Assembly (NCBI GenBank): GCA_947493195.1
Contig: CANLQG010000001.1
Location: forward strand, 248,001-312,000
DNA from: an uncultured Sphingomonadaceae bacterium
GTDB lineage: Bacteria; Pseudomonadota; Alphaproteobacteria; Sphingomonadales; Sphingomonadaceae
Direction of reading: 5' to 3'
DNA length: 64,000 nucleotides
Positions within the stretch are counted from its first letter, which is position 1, and each line of letters opens with the position of its first letter. Below the pieces are notes generated by a model. The model searched no databases. It saw only the letters and a program-made list of their open reading frames with translations, and had not been told where the DNA came from. This document shows, piece by piece, positions 1 to 12,700 of this stretch. Position numbers and translations under genes: made by a program.

Positions 1-546
1 CTGCACGGCGGCAAGCAGTTCCATCGCCAGAGCCGCGCGCTCACCGCCATGCTCACGCTCTGCTGCGCGGTACTGCCATACCAGCGAGAGGATCCAGCCG
101 ACGCCCCAGTGCAATTCGCGCAAGGCAGTCTGCAAGACGGCGGCGTGGGCCTCCTGCACGGTCATTACGATGGCGCCATGCGTGCCCTCCCCCGAAATCA
201 CCGGATAGGCGATCACCGTCAATCCAGGAGCATCGGCAACCGGACCGATCATGGGCTCGCGGTTGTTGAGAACGGCCTCGCCCGCGAGCCGCAGGGGATC
301 GATGTCGGTCGGTTTGGCAGGCCAGGCCGCTGCCGGGGCGTAAGCACCGGTCGAGCTTTCGAGGAGGATCAACCCGCCTCGGACCCCCGGTGTACGCGCG
401 CATTGCAGCGCCAGCCAGGCGCGGCAGAACTCGGCAGGCCCGGTGGCGGTAGCGAGCGCCGCCCAGAGCGCAGCGTCGTTCCCGGATGAAGAAGCATTGC
501 CCTCCGCCCGGTTGCCGCCGACAGTCTGGGCCTTCACTTCCGTCAT
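1..546 (-). CDS. GAF-domain protein, N-terminal part (runs off left edge); probable GAF-HlyD adaptor
   Basis: The frame is open from an ATG at 546 to the window edge, giving 182 residues with no stop. The translation begins MTEVKAQTVGG and contains a GAF-like fold pattern, with a LILLESSTGAY strand pair, a GPVADAPGLTVIAYPV segment and a GAIVMTVQ strand. It then enters a helix (LSLVWQYRAAEREHG) that looks like the linker to a following domain. It lies 72 nt downstream of the giant gene on the same strand, so it is probably the last visible gene of that operon. An AAGGGGG sequence lies about 14 nt upstream of the ATG. In other bacteria, GAF domains of this kind precede HlyD-type periplasmic adaptor sequences in giant-protein export loci. 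The HlyD part here is an inference because it lies outside the window. No gene on the other strand is convincing. Confidence 0.6.
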   Translation of the reverse strand, partial: MTEVKAQTVGGNRAEGNASSSGNDAALWAALATATGPAEFCRAWLALQCARTPGVRGGLILLESSTGAYAPAAAWPAKPTDIDPLRLAGEAVLNNREPMIGPVADAPGLTVIAYPVISGEGTHGAIVMTVQEAHAAVLQTALRELHWGVGWILSLVWQYRAAEREHGGERAALAMELLAAVQ

Positions 547-618
547 GGTTGCGCTGGTCGCCCCCTTCGCTTGTACTAACCCGTCAGGAAAGTAGGCGAC
601 GCCATCGCGTACAAGGGA

Positions 619-750
619 TCAGCTTTTGGCGGGCTTTTGCTCCTTGGTCCGCTTGCGCTGCGACAATGCTTCGCGCCCCAGCATCGGCATGGCGACTGCA
701 AACAGGCCGGCGGCACCGATGGCCGTGAGCGTATCCTCGTTTCCTGCCAG
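619..750 (-). other. C-terminal hydrophobic segment with basic tail
   Basis: The last 40 or so residues are LTAIGAAGLFAVAMPML followed by GREALSQRKRTKEQKPAKS and a stop. An acidic Pro/Asp/Glu-rich linker precedes them. The tripartite layout (linker, about 17-residue membrane span, Arg/Lys cluster) resembles C-terminal sorting signals; no PEP, LPxTG or GlyGly motif is evident. Confidence 0.65.
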
Positions 751-3700
751 CAACCGCGCAAGGGCGCTTTCCCCGTCCGCGCTGCCCGGCAGACTGGCCT
801 GTCCCAGGAAGCCGAGAGGTGCCGCATCCATATCGACCACCGACATGTCGGTTGCCGGCGCGCTGGCCGCAGGCGCGCCATCGGTCGGCGTCTCGCCCTG
901 ATCGGGCATTTCGTCGCTATCTGGCGCATCGGCGGGCGAACCTGCCGCTTCCTGCACCTCGTCTACTCCGGAGCCTTCGCCATCCGGCTGTTCCGGCATG
1001 GTGGACTCGGTCGCGTAGATGGACCCGCCCCAGGCCGCCACCGCATCCGCCGTGCCGTAAGTGATCTCTGGCATGTCTGCCATCGGTGCAGAACGGGTGA
1101 TCACCATCGGGCGATTGTCCAGTTCCAGCGGCTCGATATCGGGCAGGAAAGGATTGGCGAACTGGCGATGATCGACGATGTTCGCAATGAATTCTGGCGG
1201 CAGGCCAGACCATGCGGCAAACTCGCCGTCCATGCCCACGGCCACACGGGTAATCCACCACAGGTCGGTCGTGGTCAGCACCGCGTCGCCGTCTGCGTCG
1301 CCGTAATAGCCAACCAGTTGCAGCGCCTCGTCCTGCTCGCTTTGGGTTGGCCGGGCGGCATTGATCATGGTGACATCGACGACAAGTGTCTCGCTGGCAC
1401 CATAGGGCGCATTCTCGGGGACGCTGGCATCCAGACTGACCAGATGCACCGTACCCGCAGCTATCGGGTCGTCGCTGACAAGCGTGACTGTCAGCAGCGA
1501 TTTGCCGCCAGCAGCCGACGAAACGCTCCATTCCAGCGTCGCGCCTTCGGGTAGGTCGGCCCCGCGCAGCACGCCATCCAGATCGAGCAGCGCCGGATCG
1601 AACGTAACGGTGAAGCGCATGGTCTTCACCCCGCCATCGCTCTGGAAGCGGACCTGCAAGCCGTTCTGGTCCTCCAGCGGCACGTCGATATGCTCGCCCG
1701 GCCCGCGCATGAAGTCTGGCAGGCGCGCGGTGCCCGGCGTCTGCGCGATGTAGCGCAGCGTGGCCATGTATGCGCCGCCCTGCATTCCATCGCCATCGCC
1801 ATCCAGCAGGCTACCCCGTTCGGAGGTGAAGGCGTTGTCGGCCAGCACGAGCGAATACGTATCGTATTGCAGCGCCGCGCCATCCGCCCGAGTTATCACC
1901 AGCTGGCCCTGCGCCAGGTCCATGGCCAGCAGCACGTCGATCTCACCGGTCAGATCGCCGACAAGCGTGATCTCTGTTGCATTGGCAAGCGGCGGACCAA
2001 GCGCCTGTGTGAACTCAACAACCAGCGCGCCTTCGACAAAGCGGGCCTCCTCCACCTGCAACAGCGGTGCGGGCAACACGGTCACCCCCAGCGGATCGGC
2101 TGCGAAGGTGCCATCCTCGTTACGCAGCGAAGCGTTGATGATGACATCGCCTTCTCGGGCAAAGACATGGGACAGCACGGTTGCATCGCCGCTGACGGTC
2201 TGCACCGCGCTGCCATCGCCCCAGTCGATGATCCACGCCTGCGGCACATCGGCACCGGGATCGCTGACGCCCAGCGTAATCGTGTATGCAAGTCCGGCCC
2301 CGGCTCCGGCAGGCCCCGTGAGCGACAGGCTGGGAGCCACATCGGTTACCGTAATGGCAAACGATACTTCGTCGCTGTCGCCATCGGGATCGGTAACCCG
2401 TACGCGAACAAGAGTGTCGGCATCGCCATCGGGGGCAAACCAGCTGAATGCGCCGTTCGGGGATAGCGTCGCGCCCTGCGGTGCCTCCAGAAGAGTCCAC
2501 GTCAGCTCGTCCAGCGCGTCGTCGGGATCGCTGGCCAGCAGCGAAAGGTTGACCGTCTGCCCTTCGGCCACGGTAATGTCCGGCTGATCGTCCAGTATCG
2601 GCGCTTCATTCGGGATGGCGGCGACCGATACCGTGAAGTTGCGCTGCGAGAACGCTCCGTCGGGATCGGTGACGCGAACCGTAAAGCCTGCATCGCCAAG
2701 GGCGTTGGTTGTCCAGGTTACGCGACCCTGCGGCGATACTGCGGCGCCTGCCGGTCCGCTCACCAGCGTGAAAGTGAGGTCGCCCAGAGCATCGTCCACG
2801 TCCGAAGCAGCCAGCTGGAGATCGACCGCAGCGCCTTCGAACACCAGAACATCGGTAACTGGCGCAAGCACTGGCGCTTCGTTGGGAATCGGAGCGACAG
2901 CGACGGTGAAGCTGCGTTCGGCAAAGGCGCCATCGGGATCGGTCACGCGTACGGTCACCGGCTGCTCGCCCAGCGTGTCGGCGGTCCAGCTGAAGGTGCC
3001 GTCTGCCGATACCTCCGCACCTGCAGGGCCGCTCACCAGCGCGAACGCGAGGTCGCCCAGAGCATCGTCCGGATCGCTCGCCACCAGGGAGAGGCTGACC
3101 GCATCGCCCTGCGTGACGCTGAGGTTGGCGACCGGAGCAAGCACCGGCCCCTCGTTCGGGATGGCGGCGACCGATACCGTGAAGCTGCGCTGCGAGAACG
3201 CCCCGTCGGGATCGGTGACGCGAACCGTAAAGCCTGCATCGCCAAGGGCGTTGGCCGTCCAGGTTACGCGACCCTGTGGCGATACTGCGGCACCTGCAGG
3301 GCCGCTCACCAGAGTGAAGGTGAGGTCGCCCAGAGCATCGTCCACGTCCGAAGCAGCCAGCTGGAGATCGACCGCAGCGCCTTCGAACACCAGAACATCG
3401 GTAACTGGCGCAAGCACTGGCGCTTCGTTGGGAATCGGAGCGACAGCAACGGTGAAGCTGCGTTCGGCAAAGGCGCCATCGGGATCGGTCACACGGACTG
3501 TGAAGGCGGTATCGCCCAGCGTGTCGGCGGTCCAGCTGAATGTACCGTCTGCCGATACCTGCGCACCTGCAGGGCCGCTCACCAGCGCGAACGCGAGGTC
3601 GCCCAGAGCATCGTCCGGATCACTCGCCACGAGAGCGAAGCTGACCGCATCACCCTGTGTCACGGCAAGATCGGCGACCGGAGCAAGTATCGGCGCTTCA

Positions 3701-6700
3701 TTCGGGATGGCGGCGACGGTGACGATAAAGCTGCGCTCATCCAGCGCGCCGTCAGGATCGGTCACGCGGACCGTAAAGGCGGCATCGCCGAGGCCGGCGG
3801 CGGTCCAGGTAAGGCGGCCCGTCGGCGAAACTGCTGCACCAGCCGGACCCGATACGAGCGCGAACGTAAGATCACCGACCGCATCGTCTGCGTCCGAAGC
3901 GGCAAGCTGGAATTCCAGCACGTCGCCCTGCGTGGCGTTCACATTGCCAATCGGCGCGAGCACTGGCGCCTCGTTCGGTACTGGTGCAACCGATATGATG
4001 AAGCTGCGCTCTGCCGTGTTGCCCGCCGGATCGCTTACGCGGACCGTTACCGCTTGATCGCCCAATATGTCCGATGTCCATGTGAAGCGGCCATCGTTCG
4101 ATACCGCTACGCCAACAGGGCCGGAGACAAGGCTGAACACCAGAGTATCCACTGGATCGTCGGGATCGCTCGCCTCCAGGTCGAAGGCAATCGCATCCCC
4201 TAGCAATACGGCCAGGTCACCCACCACGGAAAGCACGGGCGAAGCGTTCACCAATTCAGCAACACTGATGGTGAAGGTCACCGTATCGCTTGCGCCATCG
4301 GGATCGGTGACGTTGACGGTGAACGACTGATCGCCCACGGCATCGGCAGTCCAGGTGAACTCGCCCGCCGGCGAAACCATGGCACCATCGGGGCCGGAAA
4401 CAAGCGAGAAGGCGAGATCGCCCGCATCGTCATCGGGGTCGCTGGCGGAAAGCAGGAATGCGATCGCGTCCCCTTCGATCACTGCGCGGTTGGACACCGC
4501 GTCGATCACCGGGGGCCGGTTGGCAGGTTCGGCGACGGCAATAATGAACGTCCGCTCGGCGAACAGCCCCTCGCTGTCGGTCACGCGCACGGTCACGGCG
4601 TTGTCGCCCGTTTCGCTCGCCACCCAGCTGAAGGTTCCGTTGGCGGAGACTGCCGCGCCCGCAGGGCCGGAGACCAGCGAGTAGATGAGCGTCGTGTCGT
4701 CATCCTCGGCATCGGTGCCGGTCAGCGCCACAATGACAGTGTCGCCCTGCACCACGGCTGCATCGTTTACCGGAGCCAGGGTGGGCGGCGTGTTCGTGGC
4801 AAGCAGCGTGACGGCGATATCGAAGGTGGTCTGGGCGAAAGCACCATCAGGGTCGGTGACGCGAACCGTCACCTGCTGCGCCTCGGCAATACCGGTGGCA
4901 GTCCAGCTGAAGGTGCCCGATGGCGAAACGGTTGCCCCGGCGGGCCCGGAAACCAGTGAGAAGACGAGATCGCCTTGCGCGTCGTCCGGGTCGCTGGCGG
5001 ACAGGGCCACAACCAGTTCCTCACCCTCGGTGACGGCCTGCTGCGCCACCGGATCTATGGCAGGCGGCTGGTTATCGGGCGGGGTGACGGCAATAACGAA
5101 GCTCGTCTGTGACACCGCACCCGCCGCGTCCGCAACCTGTATGGTTACGGTCTGCGGGCCGGCACCCGTGGCAGTCCAGGCGAACTGCCCGTCAGGCGAG
5201 ACGGTGGCTCCGGCCGGGCCATCGACCAGCGTGTAAACCAGCGCAGATGGTGCATCGTCTATATCGGTTGCGGTGAGCGTCAGCCTAACATCGTTGTCTC
5301 GCAACACGTTCAGGTCCGCGACGGCACCGATCACGGGATCGTCATTGACCGGGTTTACCGTGATGGTGACATCCGCGCTCGCGCGGCCACCAAGGTTGTC
5401 CGACACGGAATAGCTGAAGCTATCGGTGCCAAAGAAGTTTTCGTCGGGCGTATAGCGATAGAGCCCGCCTTCCAGCACCAGAGTACCATTGGCCGGCTGA
5501 GTATCGACCGTCAGCGCCAGCGGGTCGCCTTCCGGGTCCGTGTCGTTTGCCAGCAGGTCGAGCAGGACCGTGCCATCTTCGTCAAGGCTGGCGAGATCGT
5601 CCAGCGCAATGGGCGGGAAGTTCACTTCGGTCGTGCCAAAGGCGATGTTGTCGACGGTTACGAGGCTATCGAGCGCACCCTGTGCGATCAGGTCGAACGA
5701 CAGTAGTGCGCCGTTGACCGCATCGATCGCACCAAGCGAGATGGTCACCACCACCGGGCCATCCAGCGGATTTCCCGACACCGCCACGCCCGGCGCCACG
5801 TAGAGCGAGCCATCGGCCTGAAGGTTGAGGAAGGCATCGGACAAGTCCAGCCCGCCCATCGCGCCAAGCAGCGATTCACCTGTCACGGGATCGATCAGCG
5901 CGACTTCGAACGCATCGGGCGGAAGCCCCTCCTCGCTGCCGAGACCGGCAACATCGAGCGTGAAGCTGAGCGTCTGCGCGTCGTCCGGGATTGCGAAGCC
6001 CTGCCGCAGCGAGGAGAGAAAGCGGCTGTCTTCCGCCAGTACGCCTGCCCCGCCTGAAACCGAGCCACCACCCACAGCTGTCCAGCCCTGCGTTGCGGTG
6101 AAATCGCCGTTCTGCAAGGGTGTAACGGCAGGTGCCCCCAGGGTGTAGAGCGGCGCGAGCTGAGGAGCGCGAGGCGCGCCCGCCAGGAACTGGCCTTGCC
6201 CGCCCTGCAACTGCACAAGCGGATTGTCGCCCGGATCGAACGTCATGGTTTCCCCAATGACACCGACTTCATCCAGTTCGGAATAGAACCGGCGTTCACC
6301 CAGGCCGATGGTTGCGCTCATCAGGCGCGCATCCAGCGTGGCGGGAATATCCTCGATACCCACGGCGTGACCCAGTTCATGCAGCACCACGGTGAACAGG
6401 TCCACCCTGCCTGCCGCATCGCTGCCTTCCAGCGCATCGAAGAGATGGGCCGCGGTGCCTTGCGTGAACTCGCTGCTCTCGGCCGGGGTGGGATCGATGA
6501 ACCAGCCGTAGCCACCGGCATCGTCGTCGATCACCAGCAAGCCGTCCTCGAACGTGGCCAGCGCGTTGTCGCCAAGGTCGCGCACCTCGAAAGTGATGTT
6601 CCCGAAGATGTTCTCGAGGTTGGCGTAGACACCATCGTCGAGCCATTCCTGCTTCGCAGCCGCGATCACTGCCTCCATCTGGGCCAGCGTGCTGGACGTG

Positions 6701-9700
6701 ACATCCACAGGCACTTCGCCGGCCGGATCCAGCTCCAGCGGGCTGCCGCTGGTGACCAATGTGAAGCGTACCTTGTCGAGCAGGAAAACCTGGCTGATCG
6801 CGTCGCCAATCGCGAAACTGGGGTCGGGATCTGCGCTGACGATCACCTGGCGTTCCCGCACCAGCATTTCGGTGCGCCTTTCAACCGCGTAATCTTCCGC
6901 GGTGCCGCCGGGGATTTCCACCGCGTTCGTTTCACCAAAGGAAACCGGGTCTATCACGCGGGATGGATCATCGCCGCGGTCGATCAGGTACTGGCGAATG
7001 TAGTGCGTCACCGCCTGCGCGCGGTCGGCGGCAAGCTGCTTGTTGTATTCGTAAGTGCCGTTGGGGTCGGCATAGCCGAAGATCTGCACCTGCGCGTTGG
7101 GGTGTTCGAACACCCACTTCGCCTGCTGCTCCAGCGCGGTCAGTTCGCCGGGCGTGTTGGTAAGCTGCGCCAGGGTCCGCTCGTCGTTCTCGAAGAACAC
7201 CTTGTTGTCGATACCGGCGGGGTAGGACCAGGGATTGAATTCCTCGAGGATTTCCTCGGCCGCAACCGAGACGATTTCCAGCTTCACCACCTGTCCGCGC
7301 AGCGCTGCGGGAACATCGACGACAATGTTGTTCGTCTTCCAGAAGCCAAGGTCGAGTTCGACCGGCTGTTCCACAACTACCTGGTCGGTGGTGGCATTGG
7401 TCATGCGCACTAGCACGCGGGCATTCGGGGTCAGCAGCCAGGGGGTCTTGATCTCCAGTTGCAGTTTGTTGGCATTGGGCGGCACCACCATGCGGTTGTG
7501 CGTCAGGGTGGAGAAATCGCTCGTCTCGTCGATGAACTTGTTGAGCGCCTGCGTCACCTTCTGTGCCAGGCCGGATGTCTCGCTGCCAAGCTGTATCGTC
7601 AGGATCTCAACGATACCGTTCAGGATCGCCTTTACCGCGGCTGTGCCACCGAACATCAGGGCATAGTTGCTCGTCTGCTCCCCGATCAGGGCCTCGAACG
7701 CCTTCTTGATGACCTCACGGAAGCCGTCGAATTCATCCGACGACGGATTGGAGGATTTGCCGACGAAGCCGGCGAGGTCGAAATCGCCGAACACCGCGCC
7801 CGCGTCTATGGCCGCCTTGATGAGGTCATCGACCACGCTCACGACCTTGAGCAGGTGCTCGTAGGCCGAACGCTTGGCGATCACATCCGGGTTGGTGACC
7901 AGCATTTCCAGCTCCCACCGATTGTAGGCATCGGTGCCCGGCTCGGACGGAGGCGGCTTGAAGCCGGTTTTCTGCAGCATCTTGCCGCGCAGGTAATCAT
8001 CGAGGAATTTCTTGCCCGCCGTATCCATCAGCCGAGCGAAGACATCCGCGCCGAGCTGGCCGGGATTGGTCTGGATGGCGAACATGCCGGTCACATCGAC
8101 CTCGCCGATCCAGCTACCGAAATCGACCTTGAACCCGCCGCCGCCATGGAACGACCAGCCGGGCAGTTCATAGGCCAGCGGATACCGGCCAAAGGTCGCT
8201 TCCTCGAACACCGAGTTGTTGGCGTTGCCGCCCTGGACCAGGAAATTGTAGAACGAATTGCGGATTCCGAGCTCAAAATCGCCGTTGAACACGGTGGGAA
8301 CAGCGGCATCGCCGCGCGGGGCCTGAGAGTTGTCGTACGCCACGTTCACACGATCGCCGTTGCTGGTGCGATAGGGCGCGCCGCCAGCGGCAGCGCTGTA
8401 ATACCAGCCGGTCCCGATCCCTTCCCATACGTCCCTGTTCGGCGTGGGAGCATAGGTGGTGGCAGGCTGTCCGGCAGTCACCTTCGACGGCACCACCTGG
8501 TACCACGGCACCTGGCCGAAATTCTCGGTCGGGATGATAAGTGAAAGCGTGCCCTTCCCGTCGTCGGTGACGCGGCGATAGATCGGATAGCCGTTAAGGT
8601 TGTCGATGCTGGTGTCGATCGTGCCGGCATACCATTCGAACACCCGGGAGTGTGGTCCGCCGACGCCGATCGAGAACGGGCCGAAGCCGACATCGTCCTG
8701 GGTGAAGCCGGAGCGCCCGTTGAGGTGGATTTCCAGGTCGGCGCTGGTGGTGGCAGCGGCAGGATTTTCCTGCCTGAACTTCAGCAGGTCCTCGTTATTG
8801 GCAAAGCTGGAGAACGGATTTGCCGTCAGTGAACGCCCATTGGCCGTCAGCGTGAAGCTTAGGCGTCGCAGGGTATCCCCAACCGGCAGGTCGGTCGTCT
8901 CTGCACGGGCCAGCGTCTGGTAGTAGTTGTCGGCAAAGGTGATGTTGTTCCAGACCTGGACCGAGGGATCGCTGAAATTCTGGAACTGGATCGGATTCAA
9001 TTTCAGGCCAAGGAACGCCGCGAGGTCGAACAGTTCAGGCACCTTGTTGCCGAATTCGATCAGCTTCTTGCCCACGCTGGGTGCCAGGAGGCCGACGATC
9101 ACGCCTACCCCCTGAACCGCAAGCTGCGCCAGCGTATCCAGCGGCACGGCGAGCGTTTCCTGCAGGAAATCATGGGGATCAAGCGTGGTCATGTGAATGC
9201 CGTGTTCGCCACCGGCATTCGGGAAGTACGTTCCCAGCCGCTGGATCATCTCGGAATTCACGACAGCGCCGCGTCCGTGGCCGATGAAATGCAGCGGCGA
9301 CTTGAAGACGTTGCCCCCGCTTTCCTGGTCGAGCGCGACCAGCGAGGCGAAGAACGCATCCCCCGCCGCTTCCGCGAAACCGGTATCGGTGATGTCCGAT
9401 TCCTTGTTCCAGTCGGTGAGGAGGACCACCGCCTGTCCCGGCACCAGCGCACCGGCGTTCCGGCGGCTGCTGTCGGAAATGTCCACCCAGTCGCCGGTTT
9501 CCTTCTCGTACCGCAGCACCACGCCGCCGCCACTGGCACGGGCGATCATCTGGGCGACCTCCGTATAGGCCCCGCCCTCTTCCTCGAATGCCACGTTGTC
9601 GAGGCCAAAGCCCAGCTGCATGTCATGGCTGAGGATTGTCACGCCATTGTACGGCGCATCGATTGCCTTGGGCTGCAATTGGAACGCTGCGGATTCGCGC

Positions 9701-12700
9701 ACGTCCTTGCCGACCATCTCGACGCCCCAGAAGTAGTCCTGCCCGCCGGTCATCGCCCGCGCATATTCGGTCGAGACAAAAACCTTCCAGGTCTTGTTGT
9801 CGGTATCGCCGGTGCGGATGATGTTGCCGCTTGGCTGCACGAGGTAGGTGCCCGGTTTCAGATCCTGCGATGTGATGATCCGGTTGGGGTTGTTGTCGCC
9901 CGCCGCCAACAGCGCCGCGCTGGGATCGTCGTCGAAGAAATACCGCGGCGACGGGTCATCGTCCGGCCACAGGCCACGGCCCGGCGGCAGCGCGCTTACG
10001 AAGAACCGCGTCATGAGCGGGGTGCCGTCGCTTGGCAGTTCTATCAGGTTGGTATCGATGTCCCAGTGGAACGTCAGCAATTCCGAATTCTGGTTGAACA
10101 CGTCTGCCTGCGCGGTGGGCGTGATCAGCCGCAGGGCATTGATGTCCTGCAAGGCAAGGCCGCGACCGTGGCGGGGCACGTCCACTGCCGGCTCATAGAA
10201 ATCGACCCCGAATGACGGATGATCGAGCACCACCGTTTTCCATTTGTCGGGCTGGAGCGTGGGGGCGGGATCAATCGCGCGCACCTTTTCGATGTCCAGG
10301 ATCACGATGTTCCCGACGCCGCGATAATTGGCGTAGAGCTTGTCACCCGAACTATCGATGCGCAGTTCTTCGAGGAAGGCAAGCGGGATCGGGGTGGTGA
10401 CGCCCACAAGCTCTGCCGCGCCAAACGGATCGCGGATCACGAGGATTTTCGAACCCCAGGAATAGAGGCTGTCAATCGCCTGACCCTTGGCCAGATCGCT
10501 CTGCCAGTACTGCGGGGGCAGGCCCCAGTCGGCGACGAAGGCGTATTCACGGTCCGGCGTTACCGCCACGCCAGAGGCATGATGGAGATTGAGGTCGTTG
10601 ACCCGTCCAACAGAGAAACTTCCTGAATCGGTGGTCCGCTTGAGGTCTACCGCCAGGGTGTAACCGGCCACGGTGAACGGGCGTTCCACAACACCGGTGG
10701 GCTGATCCGTGACGCGGGTGGAAACCGCGCGCGGCTTGTTCCCCTCGATCAGGAAGTTGAGCGGGTTGTCGCTCAGCACTTCAATGATCTTCAGGCCCGC
10801 ATCCATGTCCCCGCGCGAGACGAACACCATCTTGTCGGGATCGGTAGTGGCCTGGATGTCATAAGGGTCCACGCCGCCATCGATCTTGGCGATAACTTTC
10901 CGCCATTTGCGCGAATTGGCATCCTGCGAAGCCGGGCGGTCCCCTTCGTCGGTGTTGATGACGATTATCAGGCCCTTGTCCTGATTGCTGCCGTACGCCC
11001 ACGGCCGCTTGCCGAACAATTCGGACACCGGCACCGCAACATACAGGCGGGTGCCATCGGCATTCAATGACATGCTGGTGATATGGCCGAATTCATCGCC
11101 CTGGCTGGTGATGCCAACATCTATGGCATGGGCGGAATCGTTCAGCACCTTCAGGTAGTTGGGCGATCCTGGATCGATGTCGATCACGTGAACCTTGCCG
11201 TACCCGCCAGCGTAGAGGAACTTGTTGTTCGGATCGACCGCCAGCGCGGTGACGTTGCCACCGGGCACCTCGATCATCTGAATGCCGGGTTTGGTGGCAT
11301 CGGCATCGTGCTGCTGCAACGCCAGGGTGTCGATAACCGCAATGCCCTTGTTCGTGGCAGCGAAAGCCGCGCCAAGATCGGTTGTTGTGACGATCTCGTT
11401 CACCGAGGCACCAAGATCGATGTAGTGGAACAGGTAATCCCGTTCCTGCTCGCTTTCGAAATTGCGCTTCAGGTCGATCACTTCGACGCCGCTGGTCGTC
11501 CCGGCGAACCCGAAGGAGGCCTTGTTGTCGACCTTGATCGGCACGCTGCGGATCGTCTCACCCGATCCCGCAGGGGCATCGGTACGCGGCCGCTCGATGA
11601 ATATCTCGCTCGACCCCAGCAGGATGTTGGGGCTGACATTGATAGTGATGACGGCGACGCCGAGGCCGGGCTGGATGGTGACCTGCTCATCGGTCAGTTC
11701 GAGTTCGAAGGTGCCCTGCCGGATGACGACTTTCAGATCGTCGATAGGTGCCGTCCCGTTGTCGACAACCATCACCACCTTGGAACCGCCGCCATCCTGC
11801 AACACCGGATCGGCGCTTATGATGACCGGGGCAAGGTCGGTGCTGGACTGGTTGGAGGGGAACTCGGCGAAGATCGTCCGGTCCTTGCGCAGGGTATTCG
11901 CGGTCGGCTCCAGCTGGACGCGCTCGTAGGTGCCGTTGCCAGTCTGGCGGAAAATCTCGATGGCCGCTCTCGTTGCCAGGTCGGGCAATTGCGCGATGGC
12001 AAGCCCGAGTCCAGCCAGGCCAAGGCCGACCGCCGTTCCGGCAAGCCCTCCGGTCGCCGCTATGCCCAGTGCCGGGAAGAAGCAGAAGAAGGTCGCCAGC
12101 TTGAACCCGGCATTCACCGACAACGTGGGCACCGGCTCGCCGATGCGGCCCACCAGGATGCGACCGTTCTGGGACAGACCCGGGAACGGCGGCGACTTCA
12201 CGCGCGCCATGCCGTCGGCATCGATCGTGCCGGAATCCAGCACGTTCCAGACTTTCACAAGTTCGCCGTTCTCACCGACCGGCAGTTCTTGCTCGACGAA
12301 GATCCAGACCTGATCGCCCACTTCGCCAGCACCCGGGGGAACGGGAACGGCCAGTTGCAGGGCATCGGTTATTTCCGCGCCCTCCACGGAAAGATCGAAC
12401 GCGCCGACGAAATCGAAAAGGTCGGGCGCGGGCATCGGAATATCGAGATCCGCTTCCGCCACTGTCTCAACAGTCACCGTGGCATCGCCTGAAAGGGCAC
12501 CGGGACCGAATGCCAGCTGGATGCCACCGGAATTCTCGATGATGCCGCCTTCGGCGGCATTGATGGCTACCGTGTCGCCCACTGCTGCGGGCTTCACCGA
12601 CACCTGGATCACGTCCTCCCCGCGCGCGTGGATCACCGTTACCGTGGTGCGGCCTTCGCGCAGGCCAGTCATCATCCCGTTTTCGTCGACGGCCACGATC

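Noticed and set aside
2345..3960. Repeated DNA that might be a CRISPR array
   Set aside because: Repeats are 273/546 bp, in frame and protein-coding; there are no short palindromic repeats with unique spacers.
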